Part shown: positions 23,173 through 34,400 of the stretch, in pieces
How positions within the stretch are numbered: the stretch's first letter is position 1
Layout of the letters: the number at the start of each line of letters is the position of its first letter
From: Sinonovacula constricta
Lineage: Eukaryota; Mollusca; Bivalvia; Cardiida; Solecurtidae
Direction: 5' to 3'
DNA: 64,000 nucleotides
NCBI GenBank assembly: GCA_007844125.1
Contig: CM017567.1
Span: forward strand, 34,916,111 to 34,980,110
The notes under the pieces: generated by a model
Databases searched by the model: none
What the model saw: only the letters and a program-made list of their open reading frames with translations
Told to the model about the DNA's origin: nothing
Position numbers and translations under genes: made by a program

Positions 23173-24000
23173 ATAAAAAAAGTTTTAATTATTCCTGTAC
23201 AGTATCATACACATTTAAGGATATTGGGGTTTTAGCTAAGTGTATCTCATTTTGTACGTGCAGTAGTAGCCAGCCTGAGCAGAGCAGTTGTTATCTGTGC
23301 CCAGTTAATTAAGGATTTTGTTGGGTAGACAGGGGCCTAATGGATGCATTCAGCGTTGTGTCCGGCTGAGACAGAAGGCAAAGCTCAGAAATAGATTTCT
23401 GTGGAGCTGATGGACATTCCAGATCATATATATATATATATATATATGTCTGCTCCATACTTCAACTCTTTGGGTTTTTCAAATGTGGAATTTTTATGTA
23501 TTTTTTTTATTTATCATTATTTATTTTATTTATTTTTGGTGTAAAAAAAAATGTGCAATTTTCTAATTATTTTGATTAGGGTCATGTAAAATTCTCAGCA
23601 ATAAAGTTGGAATAATCAGCAGCTTATTTTTTGGTAAACAAGAAGGTTCAGGTGCTATTCGTTCCAGATGTTCCTGATAGGCAAATAAAGCACAGTGCCA
23701 AGTCGGCCACTTACTGCATTTAGATTACACTTGACCAGCCTGGCATGGCATGAATTATGTTGTTTTCTTTGTTGTTGTTTGGTTTTGGTTCCAGTGTTGG
23801 TGTTAGCCTGAAGCAGATATGGTACTGCCTTCACTATTTTTACGTGAATTAGCATGTGCAATAAATTACAAATAAAATAGACATGAGTTTACATAAATAA
23901 ATGTATTTTTGAATATATGCTGATAGTGCTGGTTACAGCTTAGATCCATCATTTCTGTGTACCAAACATGGGAAGCATCTGAATTTTAACCTTTCAGAGA
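23173..24000. other. Unannotated AT-rich DNA with an AT microsatellite
   Basis: Holds an AT dinucleotide run of about 20 bases near 23428 and several homopolymer runs. No gene is supported; the 68-residue minus-strand frame at 23655-23861 has no domain. Confidence 0.45.
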
Positions 24001-24235
24001 TCAGGACTTGCAACTTACCTTCAAAATTACATTAACTATCCATTAAATTGCATAAACCACCCATACAAACATATAAACTACATGTACTAATTATTGCATA
24101 AATTATACTACCCATAAAAAATGAATAAACTACTCAAGAAAAAATGTGTAAACTGCCCATAAAGATTGAATGAACTACCCTTAAGAAATACACTGACTTT
24201 CTATAAAAAATGCATAAACCTATATGGCTTGTGTC
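24001..24235 (+). repeat. Decayed minisatellite, unit about 30-35 bp
   Basis: Irregular recurrence of CCCATAAAAAATGAATAAAC-like segments (CATAAACCACCCATAC, GTAAACTGCCCATAAAG, AATGAACTACCCTTAAG). Spacing is loose, consistent with an old, diverged array. Confidence 0.45.
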
Positions 24236-24295
24236 TACCAGAAAACATTTCAAAATATTTTGGTAAATTTTTAACATAGCTGAACACAACATGTT

Positions 24296-24480
24296 TAAGG
24301 TAAGCTTTTCTGATACCCCTTTATATCATATGTGAAATGTATCATGAGTTTTGGCTTGTCAACAGTTTGCTTGTGAACGAACTAGAGGCTACAGTTTTTA
24401 TCTAGTCTTCACCAATCTCGTAAAATTCAGTCCAAAGATTGTTACTGAATCCACCTAAATTGGGTCATGTATTGTATGAT
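24296..24480 (+). repeat. Dispersed repeat, copy 1
   Basis: Shares GTAAGCTTTT, CAGTTTGCTTGTGAACGAAC, GAGGCTACAGTTTTTATCTA and CTTCACCAA-type segments with 37225-37560. No ends or coding capacity are recognised. Confidence 0.5.
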
Positions 24481-24935
24481 AATCATCATTTCTTTCACTG
24501 ACAAATCCCTATCTTATTCTATATTTATTTTTATGATAAGGTAATCATAAACAAATTTTCAGAAACACATTATTTGGAATGAAACTATAAAGATTTTTTT
24601 TACAGTTTAAATATAATATATGAAACAAATAGCTGTCCACCATGAACTTGAAGTTTGAAATTGTGTGAACAAATCATTAAAGCCCCTCGGTCAGTTGATC
24701 AGGTTAGCACTTTTTTCCCCTCAAAAGCAAAGATTCTCCTTAACCGTAATAAGCAAAAGCTTACAAATACGCCTTGATTGCTAAATTATTTTGTTTCTGA
24801 AAAGATTGTACTGTATTTTGGGAGAATTAAAAGCGTTGCAAAGGTTTTCATTGTTTTTAGCCATATGCAGCACAACATCATACTGTAATATGTTAATCTT
24901 TAAACTTCCAATGTAGAATATACGTCATTCATGGG

Positions 24936-25075
24936 TAATTTTTCCAGCTAACCTGCAGTACACAGGTAGTTCTACCCAGATATGTCTGAGGTCTTCCTCT
25001 ACCAATAATTAGCTGGATGTTGCCAATATGACCATAATTAGCACAATGTAACACCAAAAAAACAAAAGTATAAAA
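24936..25075 (+). mobile_element. SINE family B, headless 3' part
   Basis: CCAGCTAACCTGCAGTACAC, GTAGTTCTACCCAGAT, GTCTGAGGTCTTCCTCTACC, AATAATTAGCTGGATGTTGC and an A-rich end. The head is not present. Confidence 0.75.
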
Positions 25076-25103
25076 TTGTAATCTTCAGTTCCAACAATAC
25101 TCT

Positions 25104-25495
25104 GAGTAGGGCACCCATTACTGAGCCTCTAGAGTAAGAATCAAACTAATGTCTCAGTATCTCGGTTTCCCCAGTCAGGGATAGGATGGGATTAGCCGGC
25201 ATTTTTGCTGATACTACGCAGCAACATTTCTGTCATTATAGCACAGGGCCACTTATGAGGTGCCCAGGGACTGAACCCGGCCGGTCCATTATACTGACAC
25301 CGATGAGTCAGTTGTTATGCTGTCCCCTTAGCCCCAAGCGTTAGGAGGGAAGCCAATACTACCAACTTTAAAGTCTTTGGTTTGACCCGGCCGGGGTTCG
25401 AACCCTCGACCTCCCGATCCGCAAGCCGATGCTCTACCACCTGAGCTTTTGCAGCCGGTTCCCCAGTCAGTGTGAGAACTTTCATGTGGGGTGGC
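25104..25495 (+). mobile_element. Probable worn SINE-B split by SINE-C
   Basis: Joining the sequence left of 25178 to that right of 25471 gives a SINE-B-like order: GGGCACCCATTACTGAGC, ..GTCTCAGTATCTCGG.., then AGTGTGAGAACTTTCATG. The inserted SINE-C occupies 25179-25458. The left part is degenerate, so this is tentative. Confidence 0.35.
25179..25458 (-). mobile_element. SINE family C, full copy with target duplication
   Basis: On the minus strand the head reads AGCTCAGGTGGTAGAGCATC with B box GAGGGTTCGAACCCCGG, followed by AGACTTTAAAGTTGGTAG, GTGTCAGTATAATGGACCGG and GTTGCTGCGTAGTATCAGC. The flanking direct repeat TTCCCCAGTCAG lies at 25167-25178 and 25459-25470. This is the better-preserved of the two family-C copies. 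The minus-strand frame at 25315-25524 is SINE-derived. Confidence 0.9.
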
Positions 25496-26289
25496 ACAAA
25501 CAATGTGCCAGCTTCTGTTTTCATTGCGGTCCTCAGTAAATGGTATTATGACCCAGAGAGACTTTCACTTTATAACCCCCCCCCCCCCCAAAAAAAAAAC
25601 GAACAGAAAAAACAATAACAGTCCTTTATAACAAATATTTTATCACATTTAATATAATACATCTATCATAGATAGCTGAAGTTGACAATATTATGATAAA
25701 CTCTATAACCAAAATAATACATTGTCACTTTCTTTACTGATTATGTACTTCAAAGAGTTATTAAAAATTAATATCACAGTTAAGTGCTATGTGCTTCATG
25801 TGGATATACGTCACTGCGACTAGACCATGTTATTTCATTCTGCTTACTCAGTTTCAATATTAATAGAACAAACATTTATTCTGTTGTTGAGAACCGTGGA
25901 TCAATATAAGGAACTATTTCTTGCATTTGAATGATTGAGTTTGAAATTTGAATGTACTTAACAAAGAATCAATAACCTTTTCACTTAGATAAATACAAAT
26001 ACTGTGACGCAGGCTAATTAAAGTGTGTTTTTATTTACTGTATAAAATAAATAGAAAACATTGCATTGGATTGTGTACTTTAGAATTGTCAGCCTTTCAT
26101 TATTTATGAGTATTTTACTAAAACATTGTGTCAGTATTTTTTGTACACTCCACATGATATTCCTGCTTTTATTGCAACAATTATCTATTTTTAAAGTTGG
26201 TATGTATGGGTTTTTTACTTTAATTTATCACTTTGACTGGCAAGGTACCACATTTGTCAGAAATGCTGTTTGCTTGTGACTGTTGGCAT
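25496..26289. other. Unannotated AT-rich DNA
   Basis: Contains a C-run/A-run near 25577-25600. No gene is supported. Confidence 0.4.
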
Positions 26290-27196
26290 ACATAGATGGA
26301 GAGTATTTAATAAATCACATAACTGGAAGATATTTAATAAATCACATAACTGGAAGATATTTAATAAATCACATATCTGGAAGATATTTAATAAATCACA
26401 TATCTGGAAGATATTTAATAAATCACATATCTGGAAGATATTTAATAAATCACATAACTGGAAAATATTTAATAAATCACATAACTGGAAGATATTTAAT
26501 AAATAACATAACTGGAAGATATTTCATAAATCACATAACTGGAAGATATTCAATAAATCACATAACTGGAAGATATTTAATTAATCACATAAGTGAAAGA
26601 TATTTAATAAATCACATAACTGGAAGATATTTAATAAATCACATAGCTGCAAGATATTAAATAAATCACAAAACTGGAAGATATTCAATAAATCACATAA
26701 CTGGAAGATATTCAATAAATCACATAACTGGAAGATATTCAATAAATCACATAACTGGAAGATATTCAATAAATCACATAACTGGAAGATATTTAATAAA
26801 TCACATAACTGGAAGATATTTAATAAATCACATAACTGGAAAATATTCAATAAATTACATAACTGGAAGATATTTATTAAATCACATTACTTGAAGATAT
26901 TTAATAAATCACATAACTAGAAGATATTCAATAAATAACATAACTGGAAGATATTTAATAAATCACATAACTTAAGATATTTAATAAATCACATAACTGG
27001 AAGGTATTCAATAAATCACATAACTTGAAGATATTCAATAAATCACATAACTGGAAGATAATCAATAAATCACAAAACTGGAATATATTTAATAAATCAT
27101 ATAACTGGAAGATATTTAATAAATCACATAACTGGAAAATATTCAATAAATCACATAACTGGAAGATATTTAATAAATCATATAACTGGAAGATAT
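26290..27196 (+). repeat. 27-bp minisatellite, subtype 1
   Basis: About 33 copies of a 27-bp unit: AATAAATCACATAACTGGAA plus GATATTT. Because 27 is a multiple of three, several frames on both strands stay open and give nine-residue repeat ORFs that are not genes. The array is cut by a TTAA-flanked element at 27201 and has one more unit of the same subtype beyond it. Confidence 0.95.
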
Positions 27197-27200
27197 TTAA

Positions 27201-28412
27201 CTCATTGTACCCTAATGACGCATTAAAGCGGCACGAAAAACAGCCTCCTCATGCCGGGAGACGACTTATCGCGTCGCATTTTACCTGTGTCTGGCGCCGA
27301 GCGCCGCGTTAAGGCGGCCCTGAAAATGTCTCGGCTACTGCCGAACGCCGCGTTAATGCGTCCATCATATTTGCTGGTTAAAACTCATGTTTTCAATCAC
27401 TTTCGAGTCTCGGCCAATCAAGTACATCACAGTATCGTAAATGCTAATGTCATCGTAATCTAAATCTATCGGCTTAAATCCTTTTTTGTTTTTTCATTTA
27501 TTGTATCGAGCAACAGAAAAATCGGCGACATTTTCTCTGATTGAAGTGATTCACATCTAATTTGAAACATTTCTCGGCTGAAATACGATCGTAAAAGCAG
27601 TTTTCAAATGATTAATTTATACTTCGATCTCAGCCAATCAGAAACCTTGTTATATAATATATTGGAATTTCATGTAACCCGGATGTAAACACAATGAATT
27701 AATTATGTCGAGACAAAGAAAAACGGCGATGTGTCTTACTGTTAGCTTTAAAATTCCTACTTATACGCATATGTATCGGCGGATATGTAGAATTACCTAC
27801 GTCAGATCCAATAATTATATGATAATTGCAGATATAAATAGATAAAAGACACAATCTAACTCTTGGAAATCGCCGAAGATTTCTATCAAATATGAAGTTT
27901 AAGGGTGTTATTTTCTCAAACTACCGGTAAATCGCAACTTTAAATCAAAGATGGCCGACTGTTTTAAAGTTACTCATTATATAAAATATTATATAAAGCA
28001 GTGTTATTTACGTTATAAACATGAAAAAGACTTGATGAGGTCAATATTCTTCACTTTAATAATTTGACTTTAATAATTTGAACTGTGTTAATTTTGATAT
28101 TGTCAATCTTACATGTTCTTCAGATTTCACTCTTTTCTGAAGTATTTCTTCTCATATCGTGTTAAAAATTACATGGTTGTGTAAAGCACTTTCTATGCTT
28201 CAAGTATGTGAAAATATCCCTTTAGAGTACTTCCAAAATGACATGTTTATTGTGTTGTGTATACACCCACCCCCAATATCTTCCACTGACCGGTAATCCA
28301 CACCAGATGTGTCTCGGCATGAGGGGCAGATAAGACCCCCACCAGGTGTAGGGCATAACTGGAGAAATGCCTCTAGGGTACAACTGGTCAATTAGCTGTA
28401 GGGCACAATGAG
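27201..28412 (+). mobile_element. TTAA-flanked DNA transposon (piggyBac-like), non-autonomous, in minisatellite
   Basis: A 1212-bp element. The left end CTCATTGTACCCTA and the reverse complement of the right end CTCATTGTGCCCTA form 14-bp inverted repeats with one mismatch. TTAA lies at 27197-27200 and 28413-28416. The surrounding array unit itself contains TTTAATAA, so the empty site can be reconstructed with one TTAA. TTAA target choice is the hallmark of piggyBac. The interior is relatively CpG-rich near the left end and encodes only short frames (about 70 codons) without transposase motifs. Confidence 0.8.
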
Positions 28413-28416
28413 TTAA

Positions 28417-28910
28417 TAAATCACATAACTGGAAAATATTACATTAGTTACATGTACATTGCTCGAAGATTTTTGATTTATCTTATAACTGTTCAATATT
28501 TCATTTATCTTATAACTGTTCAATATTTTATTTATCTTATAACTGTTCAATATTTCATTTATCTTATAACTGTTCAATATTTCATTTATCTTATAACTGT
28601 TCAATATTTCATTTATCTTATAACTGTTCAGTATTTCATTAATCTTCTAACTGTTCAATATTTCATTAATCTTATAACTGTTCAATATTTCATTAATCTT
28701 ATAACTGTTCAATATTTCATTAATCTTATAACTGTTCAATATTTCATTAATCTTATAACTGTTCAATATTTCTTTAATCTTATAACTGTTCAATATTTGA
28801 TTAATCTTATAACTGTTTAATATTTCATTAATCTTATAACTGTTCAATATTTCTTAAATCTTATAACTGTTCAATATTTCTTAAATCTTATAATTGTTCA
28901 ATAATTCATT
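28417..28910 (+). repeat. 27-bp minisatellite, subtype 2
   Basis: After one subtype-1 unit, about 16 copies of ATCTTATAACTGTTCAATAT plus TTCATTA (27 bp). This is a diverged sister of subtype 1: same length and the shared ATAACTG...ATATT frame. Open frames on both strands are artefacts. Confidence 0.95.
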
Positions 28911-29290
28911 CATCACATAGCTGTTAGATATTATATTTTTAAGAACGATGTAGCAGTGAAATATTTTTTTAATCATATACATGTAGCTGTAAAATTGTTT
29001 AATAATCTCAAGGCACTGTTTCAATAATCACTGATTATAGGTTTATTGTTTCATTGATCACAAAGCTGTAGGATATTTCATTATTAATAAAGCTGTATGC
29101 TTTTTTTCATTAATCACGTAACTTTTTGATATTTAATTAATTAAAAAGCATGTGTGTTAATTACTTCATTAAGCACAAAGCTTTTAGGCTGTTCAATTAT
29201 TTACAAAACTATTCAATATCAATCACAAATCTGTGGGGTCTAATCTTCATTAATCACAAATCTTTTATGGTTGCTTCATATTTAACACAA
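28911..29290 (+). repeat. Decayed continuation of the 27-bp array
   Basis: Increasingly irregular units such as TCACATAGCTGTTAGATATT, TTCATTGATCACAAAGCTGT, AATCACGTAACTTTTTGATA and AATCACAAATCTGTGG. Decay rises with distance from the homogeneous array. Confidence 0.65.
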
Positions 29291-29346
29291 CCCCATTGGG
29301 CTCTGTTGAGCTCATCCCAAGTGTTGGTGTTTTTATTTTGGTTACA

Positions 29347-29530
29347 TGCGTGGGTTCAAGACCCGTTTTGTGTGAAGGACTTTATGTGAAAAGGTCTTCC
29401 AGCTGACTTACAGGTGCACTGGTGGTTCTACCTGGACATGAGTCTGGGGGCTTCCTCCGCCAAAAAGCTGGACGTTGCTTTAATGATCATAAATGGTTAC
29501 TGCAAAATATTTTATAAACAAACAAAACAA
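29347..29530 (+). mobile_element. SINE family B, plus-strand copy of a tail-to-tail pair
   Basis: B-box-like GCGTGGGTTCAAGACCC, then GTCTTCCAGCTGACTTACAG, GTGCACTGGTGGTTCTACC, CTTCCTCCGCCAAAAAGCTG and a CAAAACAAAACAA tail. The tail abuts the tail of an inverted copy starting at 29536. Confidence 0.85.
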
Positions 29531-29535
29531 AACAA

Positions 29536-29750
29536 TTATGGCCATATTGGCGGCCTTCAGATAATTATTGGTGGAGGTTACAAGACCCCGGACTTGGGTA
29601 GAACCACTGGCACACCACAGGTAAGCTGGAAAACCTCATCACATGAAAATTCTCATCACAGCCAGGATTCAAACCCACATAGTGAGGGGCTGAGAAGTTA
29701 CAAGTCAGCTCCTCTAACCACTTACCAGCAGGTGCTCCTGTTCCGAGTGA
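29536..29750 (-). mobile_element. SINE family B, minus-strand copy of a tail-to-tail pair
   Basis: The reverse complement reads head to tail: AGTGGTTAGAGGAGCTGACT, CTCACTATGTGGGTTTGAAT, CTGTGATGAGAATTTTCATG, GTGCCAGTGGTTCTACCCAA, ACCTCCACCAATAATTATCT, ATATGGCCAT. With the preceding copy it forms a foldback of about 400 bp. The plus-strand open frame at 29414-29761 is SINE sequence. Confidence 0.85.
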
Positions 29751-29810
29751 TAGTATTATAAATCAACTGCCAGTATTTGACTTCCTGAATTTACATCTGG
29801 GAGGGGGCGC

Positions 29811-29874
29811 TGGAAAAAAGGCAGACAAGCCTCAATCTTGGTGTTTCGACTTTTAATGTCTGAGCATGTTTGAT
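29811..29874 (+). repeat. 64-bp direct repeat, copy 1
   Basis: TGGAAAAAAGGCAGACAAGC, CTCAATCTTGGTGTTTCGAC and the following bases recur nearly unchanged at 30137-30199, 326 bp downstream. Confidence 0.85.
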
Positions 29875-30136
29875 CATAATACATTTCATATAACAGTTAA
29901 CAATAATTCAACATATATTGGGGAAATACTCGTTATGAGAGGTAATGAAACTAGTAAGGTCCCATGTGATTAAAACAACTAGTTTTACAGTAACAGAGAG
30001 CAAATATCAAGTAAGAGTGTGTATGTTATTAAGATTACTAAAATCAAGGAAAGTTACATTAACATAAGAGTTAACAAGAGCAAAGAGCCAATGCAAAGAT
30101 AATAGTAAGTTACAAAATATATAAGATGAACATACC

Positions 30137-30199
30137 TGGAAAAAAGGCAGACAAGCCTCAATCTTGGTGTTTCGACTTTAAATGTCTGAACATGTTTGA
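30137..30199 (+). repeat. 64-bp direct repeat, copy 2
   Basis: Near-identical to 29811-29874 (a base or two differ after TTTCGACTTT). A short element with terminal direct repeats or a simple local duplication are both possible. Confidence 0.85.
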
Positions 30200-31050
30200 T
30201 GCCGAGTCCAAGATTGAGAGAACATACATAGTCCTAGCCTGTGCCCCAGGAACACATGTTTAATTTAGCATGTGACTGTCTCATGTTGGTATCCAACTGT
30301 CACATGGTGTGCAATATGGCATCAAAGGAGAGATGCCTTATGGTTCTATTTAACATATGCTGGATATAAGTAATCAGTAATTAGAATGACACCTGTTAAC
30401 AGCATGGGGTATGCATCATGAACCTTGAAGGACCAGAGAAGAGAGAAGGTTCATTATGTATTTTTAATCTTTTGTTGTTTAGTTGTTTTTAAAGATATTA
30501 AAGATATTGACAAAACATGTCTTTTACAAAGATAAAGTTAGGATAATAAACTTGCTCATTGTTTTACAATTTGTTTGACACTAAATATGCCTATGTTCTT
30601 TACAGAATAGCATTAAAAGTAATTTATTTTGAAATAGTGAAATCTGCATGATTATTATTTTAAATAATTACATTGTGTTATATTATACTGAAAAAATATG
30701 CATTATAATAATAGTGCTAAGCTCTGTGATATAGTACCTCAAGGTGCCGAAACAACTATAATATGACCATATGTGACACTCAACTCACATGTGGGTACCA
30801 GCTACAGAGAATTTCTGTCATCCAATAAAAGATAAGGTTTAGATATTTTTATATGACAGCCAACAGCCAACAACATAGCAGACTAACATGGTTGAGCACA
30901 ATACAAATGTAATTTATACAGAATACAGAAGCAAAAACATCAGTTTTTATTTATGAGGCGCTGGAGCGCGACGCCTATATATGGAATGCTCACTGAAATT
31001 TGCACATGGGGAAAGTTTGTTTTGTGGACCTTACCCAATATAATACCGGT
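30200..31050. other. Unannotated AT-rich DNA
   Basis: No supported gene. A short GC-rich inverted motif (GGCGCTGGAGCGCGACGCC) lies near 30958. Confidence 0.4.
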
Positions 31051-31059
31051 CCTAGTTCA

Positions 31060-31115
31060 GTAAATACCGTTCTTATTATTTTATTTATTTTATTTATTTA
31101 TTTTTGTATTTATTT
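31060..31115 (-). terminator. Candidate poly(A)-signal cluster for the minus-strand gene
   Basis: Read on the minus strand this TTTATT-rich stretch contains several overlapping AATAAA hexamers, about 380 bp downstream of the candidate stop codon at 31472. In DNA this AT-rich, hexamers occur by chance. Confidence 0.2.
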
Positions 31116-31346
31116 TTGTGTGTCTGTATCTTTCAAAATAACTTAAAAAACCACTATATGAACAATCATTGTTTGTATAATGTGAGGCTGCTGCACATGT
31201 ACAATCTCTGCTTGTACACTTTAGTTTTATAGTTAATATAATAAATTTAAAACTTTTTTCTATGCATGTAACATCTTGAAAAACCTATTCAATTGTGTTG
31301 GGTTTTGTTTCTTATTTTGTATTAAACAAACCCATTGTTTTAGGAA

Positions 31347-31440
31347 TACACAAACTATCCTTAAATTTGGATAACTCAAACTTCGGATATCTCAAACTAT
31401 TTTCTACGGTCCCTTGAAATTTGAGATAACGAGAGTTGAC
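31347..31440 (+). mobile_element. pogo/Tigger-like element, right-end fragment
   Basis: Matches the right end of the 4332-5129 element almost base for base: ACTCAAACTTCGGATATCTC, AAACTATTTTCTACGGTCCC, TTTGAGATAACGAGAGTTGA, CTG then TA. The left part is missing. Confidence 0.85.
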
Positions 31441-31471
31441 TGTATGTGCTTTACATACTTTTTCTTGAGAT

Positions 31472-34400
31472 TTATAGTATACTGAAAACTTGTAAATAAA
31501 TAAATAAAAAACAATTATTTTCAAATATGTCTGTTTTTCTCTTCCACTGTTTGCTTCGCCTTTGATGCTTTGCATCAACAACTTTTTTTGCCTTAATCCT
31601 AGACTGACAGAAACATCAAGCTGTGGTAAATACTCCCCTCTCCCCCACCCCCATTCTCAGTGGCTGCAAGCTTATGGGTCAGGTGGGTTAACAACAAATA
31701 TTTAATTAACACCATTCCTACTGTGGCATCGTTAATTATTTATCAAATTGTTGAATGTAAAGTGCCTCCAATTTCAATGAATAAAAGGCTGGTTTCGAAA
31801 CTGCCAGTTCCCAAACAGTCTCCACTGTTTTCAGTTTAATTGATTATCTAATTAGAGGTCTAGTTTAAAAAAATTAAATATACATGTACCACACTCACAT
31901 TGTAAAGACAAATACCCCCAGTGGCTGTTTCAACTTGCTTCTTGTTTTCAAGCACAGGTCATTGTTAGGTCTTTTCTTGCTAAATGTTGTTATTATTCCA
32001 GAAATGTCTTGTATCTACCTGCTAAGGTGCCAAGACATATTGATGCCAGGCAGCAAATAGTGTAGATACTGACTAGACAGCTCCCAGCAAATATTGTTGA
32101 TTCTGACTAGACAGCTCCTAGCAAATATTGTAGATCCTGATCAGACAGCTCCCAGCAAATATTGTAGATCCTGATCAGACAGTTCCCAGCAAATAGTGTA
32201 GATCCTGATCAGACAGCTCCCAGCAAATAGTGTAGATCCTGATCAGACAGCTCCCAGCAAATAGTGTAGATCCTGATCAGACAGTTCCCAGCAAATATTG
32301 TAGATCCTGATCAGACAGTTCCCAGCAAATAGTGTAGATCCTGATTAGACAGCTCCCACCAAATAGTGTAGATCCTGATCAGATAGCTCCTAGCAAATAG
32401 TGTAGATCCTGATCAGACAGCTCCCAGCAAATAGTGTAGATCCTGATCAGACAGTTCCCAGCAAATATTGTAGATCCTGATCAGACAGCTCCCAGCAAAT
32501 AGTGTAGATCCTGATCAGACAGTTCCCAGCAAATAGTGTAGATCCTGATCAGACAGTTCCCAGCAAATATTGTAGATCCTGATTAGACAGCTCCCAGCAA
32601 ATATTGTAGATCCTGATCAGACAGTTCCCAGCAAATAGTGTAGATCCTGGTCAGACAGCACCCAGCAAACAATGTAGATTCTGATCAGACAGTTCCCAGC
32701 AAATATTGTAGATCCTGATCAGACAGCTCCTAGCAAATAGTGTAGATCCTGATCAGACAGTTCCCAGCAAATATTGTAGATCCTGATTAGACAGCTCCCA
32801 GCAAATATTGTAGATCCTGATCAGACAGCTCCCAGCAAATATTGTAGATCCTGATCAGACAGCTCCCAGCAAATATTGTAGATCCTGGTCAGACAGCACC
32901 CAGCAAACAATGTAGATTCTGATCAGACAGTTCCCAAAAAATATTGTAGATCCTGATCAGACAGCTCCTAGCAAATAGTATAGATCCTGGTCAGACAGCT
33001 CCCAGCAAACAGTGTCGATTCTGATCAGACAGCTCCCAGCAAAAAGGGTAGATCCTGGTCAGATTAAAACTGAATTAATGCTTAGTTTACCCACACCAAA
33101 ACCGCAAGCTTAAATAAGCTTGCGACAAGTTTGCGACAAGATTGCGGTAAGATTGCAACCAAGCGTGTTGCAATCTTATTTAAGCTTGCGGTAAGATTGC
33201 GATAAGAAAGCCGCAATCTTAAAATTAAGCTTGCAAGGTTGCGATAGGAACCATTACGATCTTGATTGCTCGCTTGACTGCTCGCTTGCAAGCTTGCGCA
33301 ATCATGCCAAGCGAGCGGTTTGGCTCGCTTAAAAGCTCGCTTGCACGCTTGGCAAGCTTGCAAGGTTGCGATAGGAACCATTACGATCTTAATTGCTCGC
33401 TTGCAAGCTTGCGCAATCATGCCAAGCGAGCGATTTGGCTCGCTTAGAAGCTCGCTTGCACGCTTGGCAAGCTTGCAAGGTTGCGATAGGAACCTTTACG
33501 AGCTTGATTGCTCGCTTGCAAGCTTGCGCAATCATGCCAAGCGAGCGGTTTGACTCGCTTGCTCACTTATCCCATGCGTGCGGTTTGGCACGCTTGCAAG
33601 CTTGCGCTATCATCCCAAGCTTGTGGGTTGTTTTTTTTTCTTTGCTTGATCAAATCCGTTGAGTGGCTAAGGTTGTGGCTAGATTGACATAAATAAAATC
33701 ACTAGATAACATTTGTGGTTTTCACTTAAAAATCCGATGCAACAAAAAATTTACAGGGAAAATAACACAACAGAAAGATACTAAATATATTCCACTGTAA
33801 TTAAAGACAATGGCAAAGAACACAAAGAAGTGGTCATTTATTAAAGGAAACAACTAAAAGATGCTTATCAATTAATTTATATTCTTAACCCATAGCTCGC
33901 TAAGCACTTATTAATATGAGAAAGCATGACAAGCCATTTTCGGGGGTCAAGCAAATAGGATTTTAAATGATTAAATCAAACTTAAGTATCAATTTATTTA
34001 TCATTAAGAATAAAATACATACAATGCACTCAAGAAATAGTACCACAGGTATTGTGTTCAAAAACAGTTTATAGTCAGTTCTTGTTGATTTCTCAGATGA
34101 CAACTCTAGTTCAGCTTGAGGGAATCTTGCATCCTTCCTCTTACCTGCACAGCAAATGTATTTTTTCTCCAATTACGTCTGAAAAAGAAAAAAAAATCCA
34201 ACATTCTGCATTATTTAATTTTTTTTTTTCATTACCTGATTTTTTATTTAGCAATGAAAGATTTATTTAGTATGTAAGGGTCTTGTGTTATTTGTAACAC
34301 ACAGGCACCTTCAGTCAAAGTTTGATGCAGAGTAAGTGTTCAAAGATTGAAAGAAATAGATTGGAAATTTTACAAAAAACAAGGAAACAAACAAAAAACC

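Noticed and set aside
33082..33662. Overlapping frames on both strands in the CTTGC-rich region
   Set aside because: The sequence is palindromic and tandemly repeated, so open frames on both strands are expected.
33640..33830. Exon after acceptor-like GTCTTTAATTACAG on the minus strand
   Set aside because: The following frame is AT-rich and hydrophobic with no donor or stop context; looks like chance.
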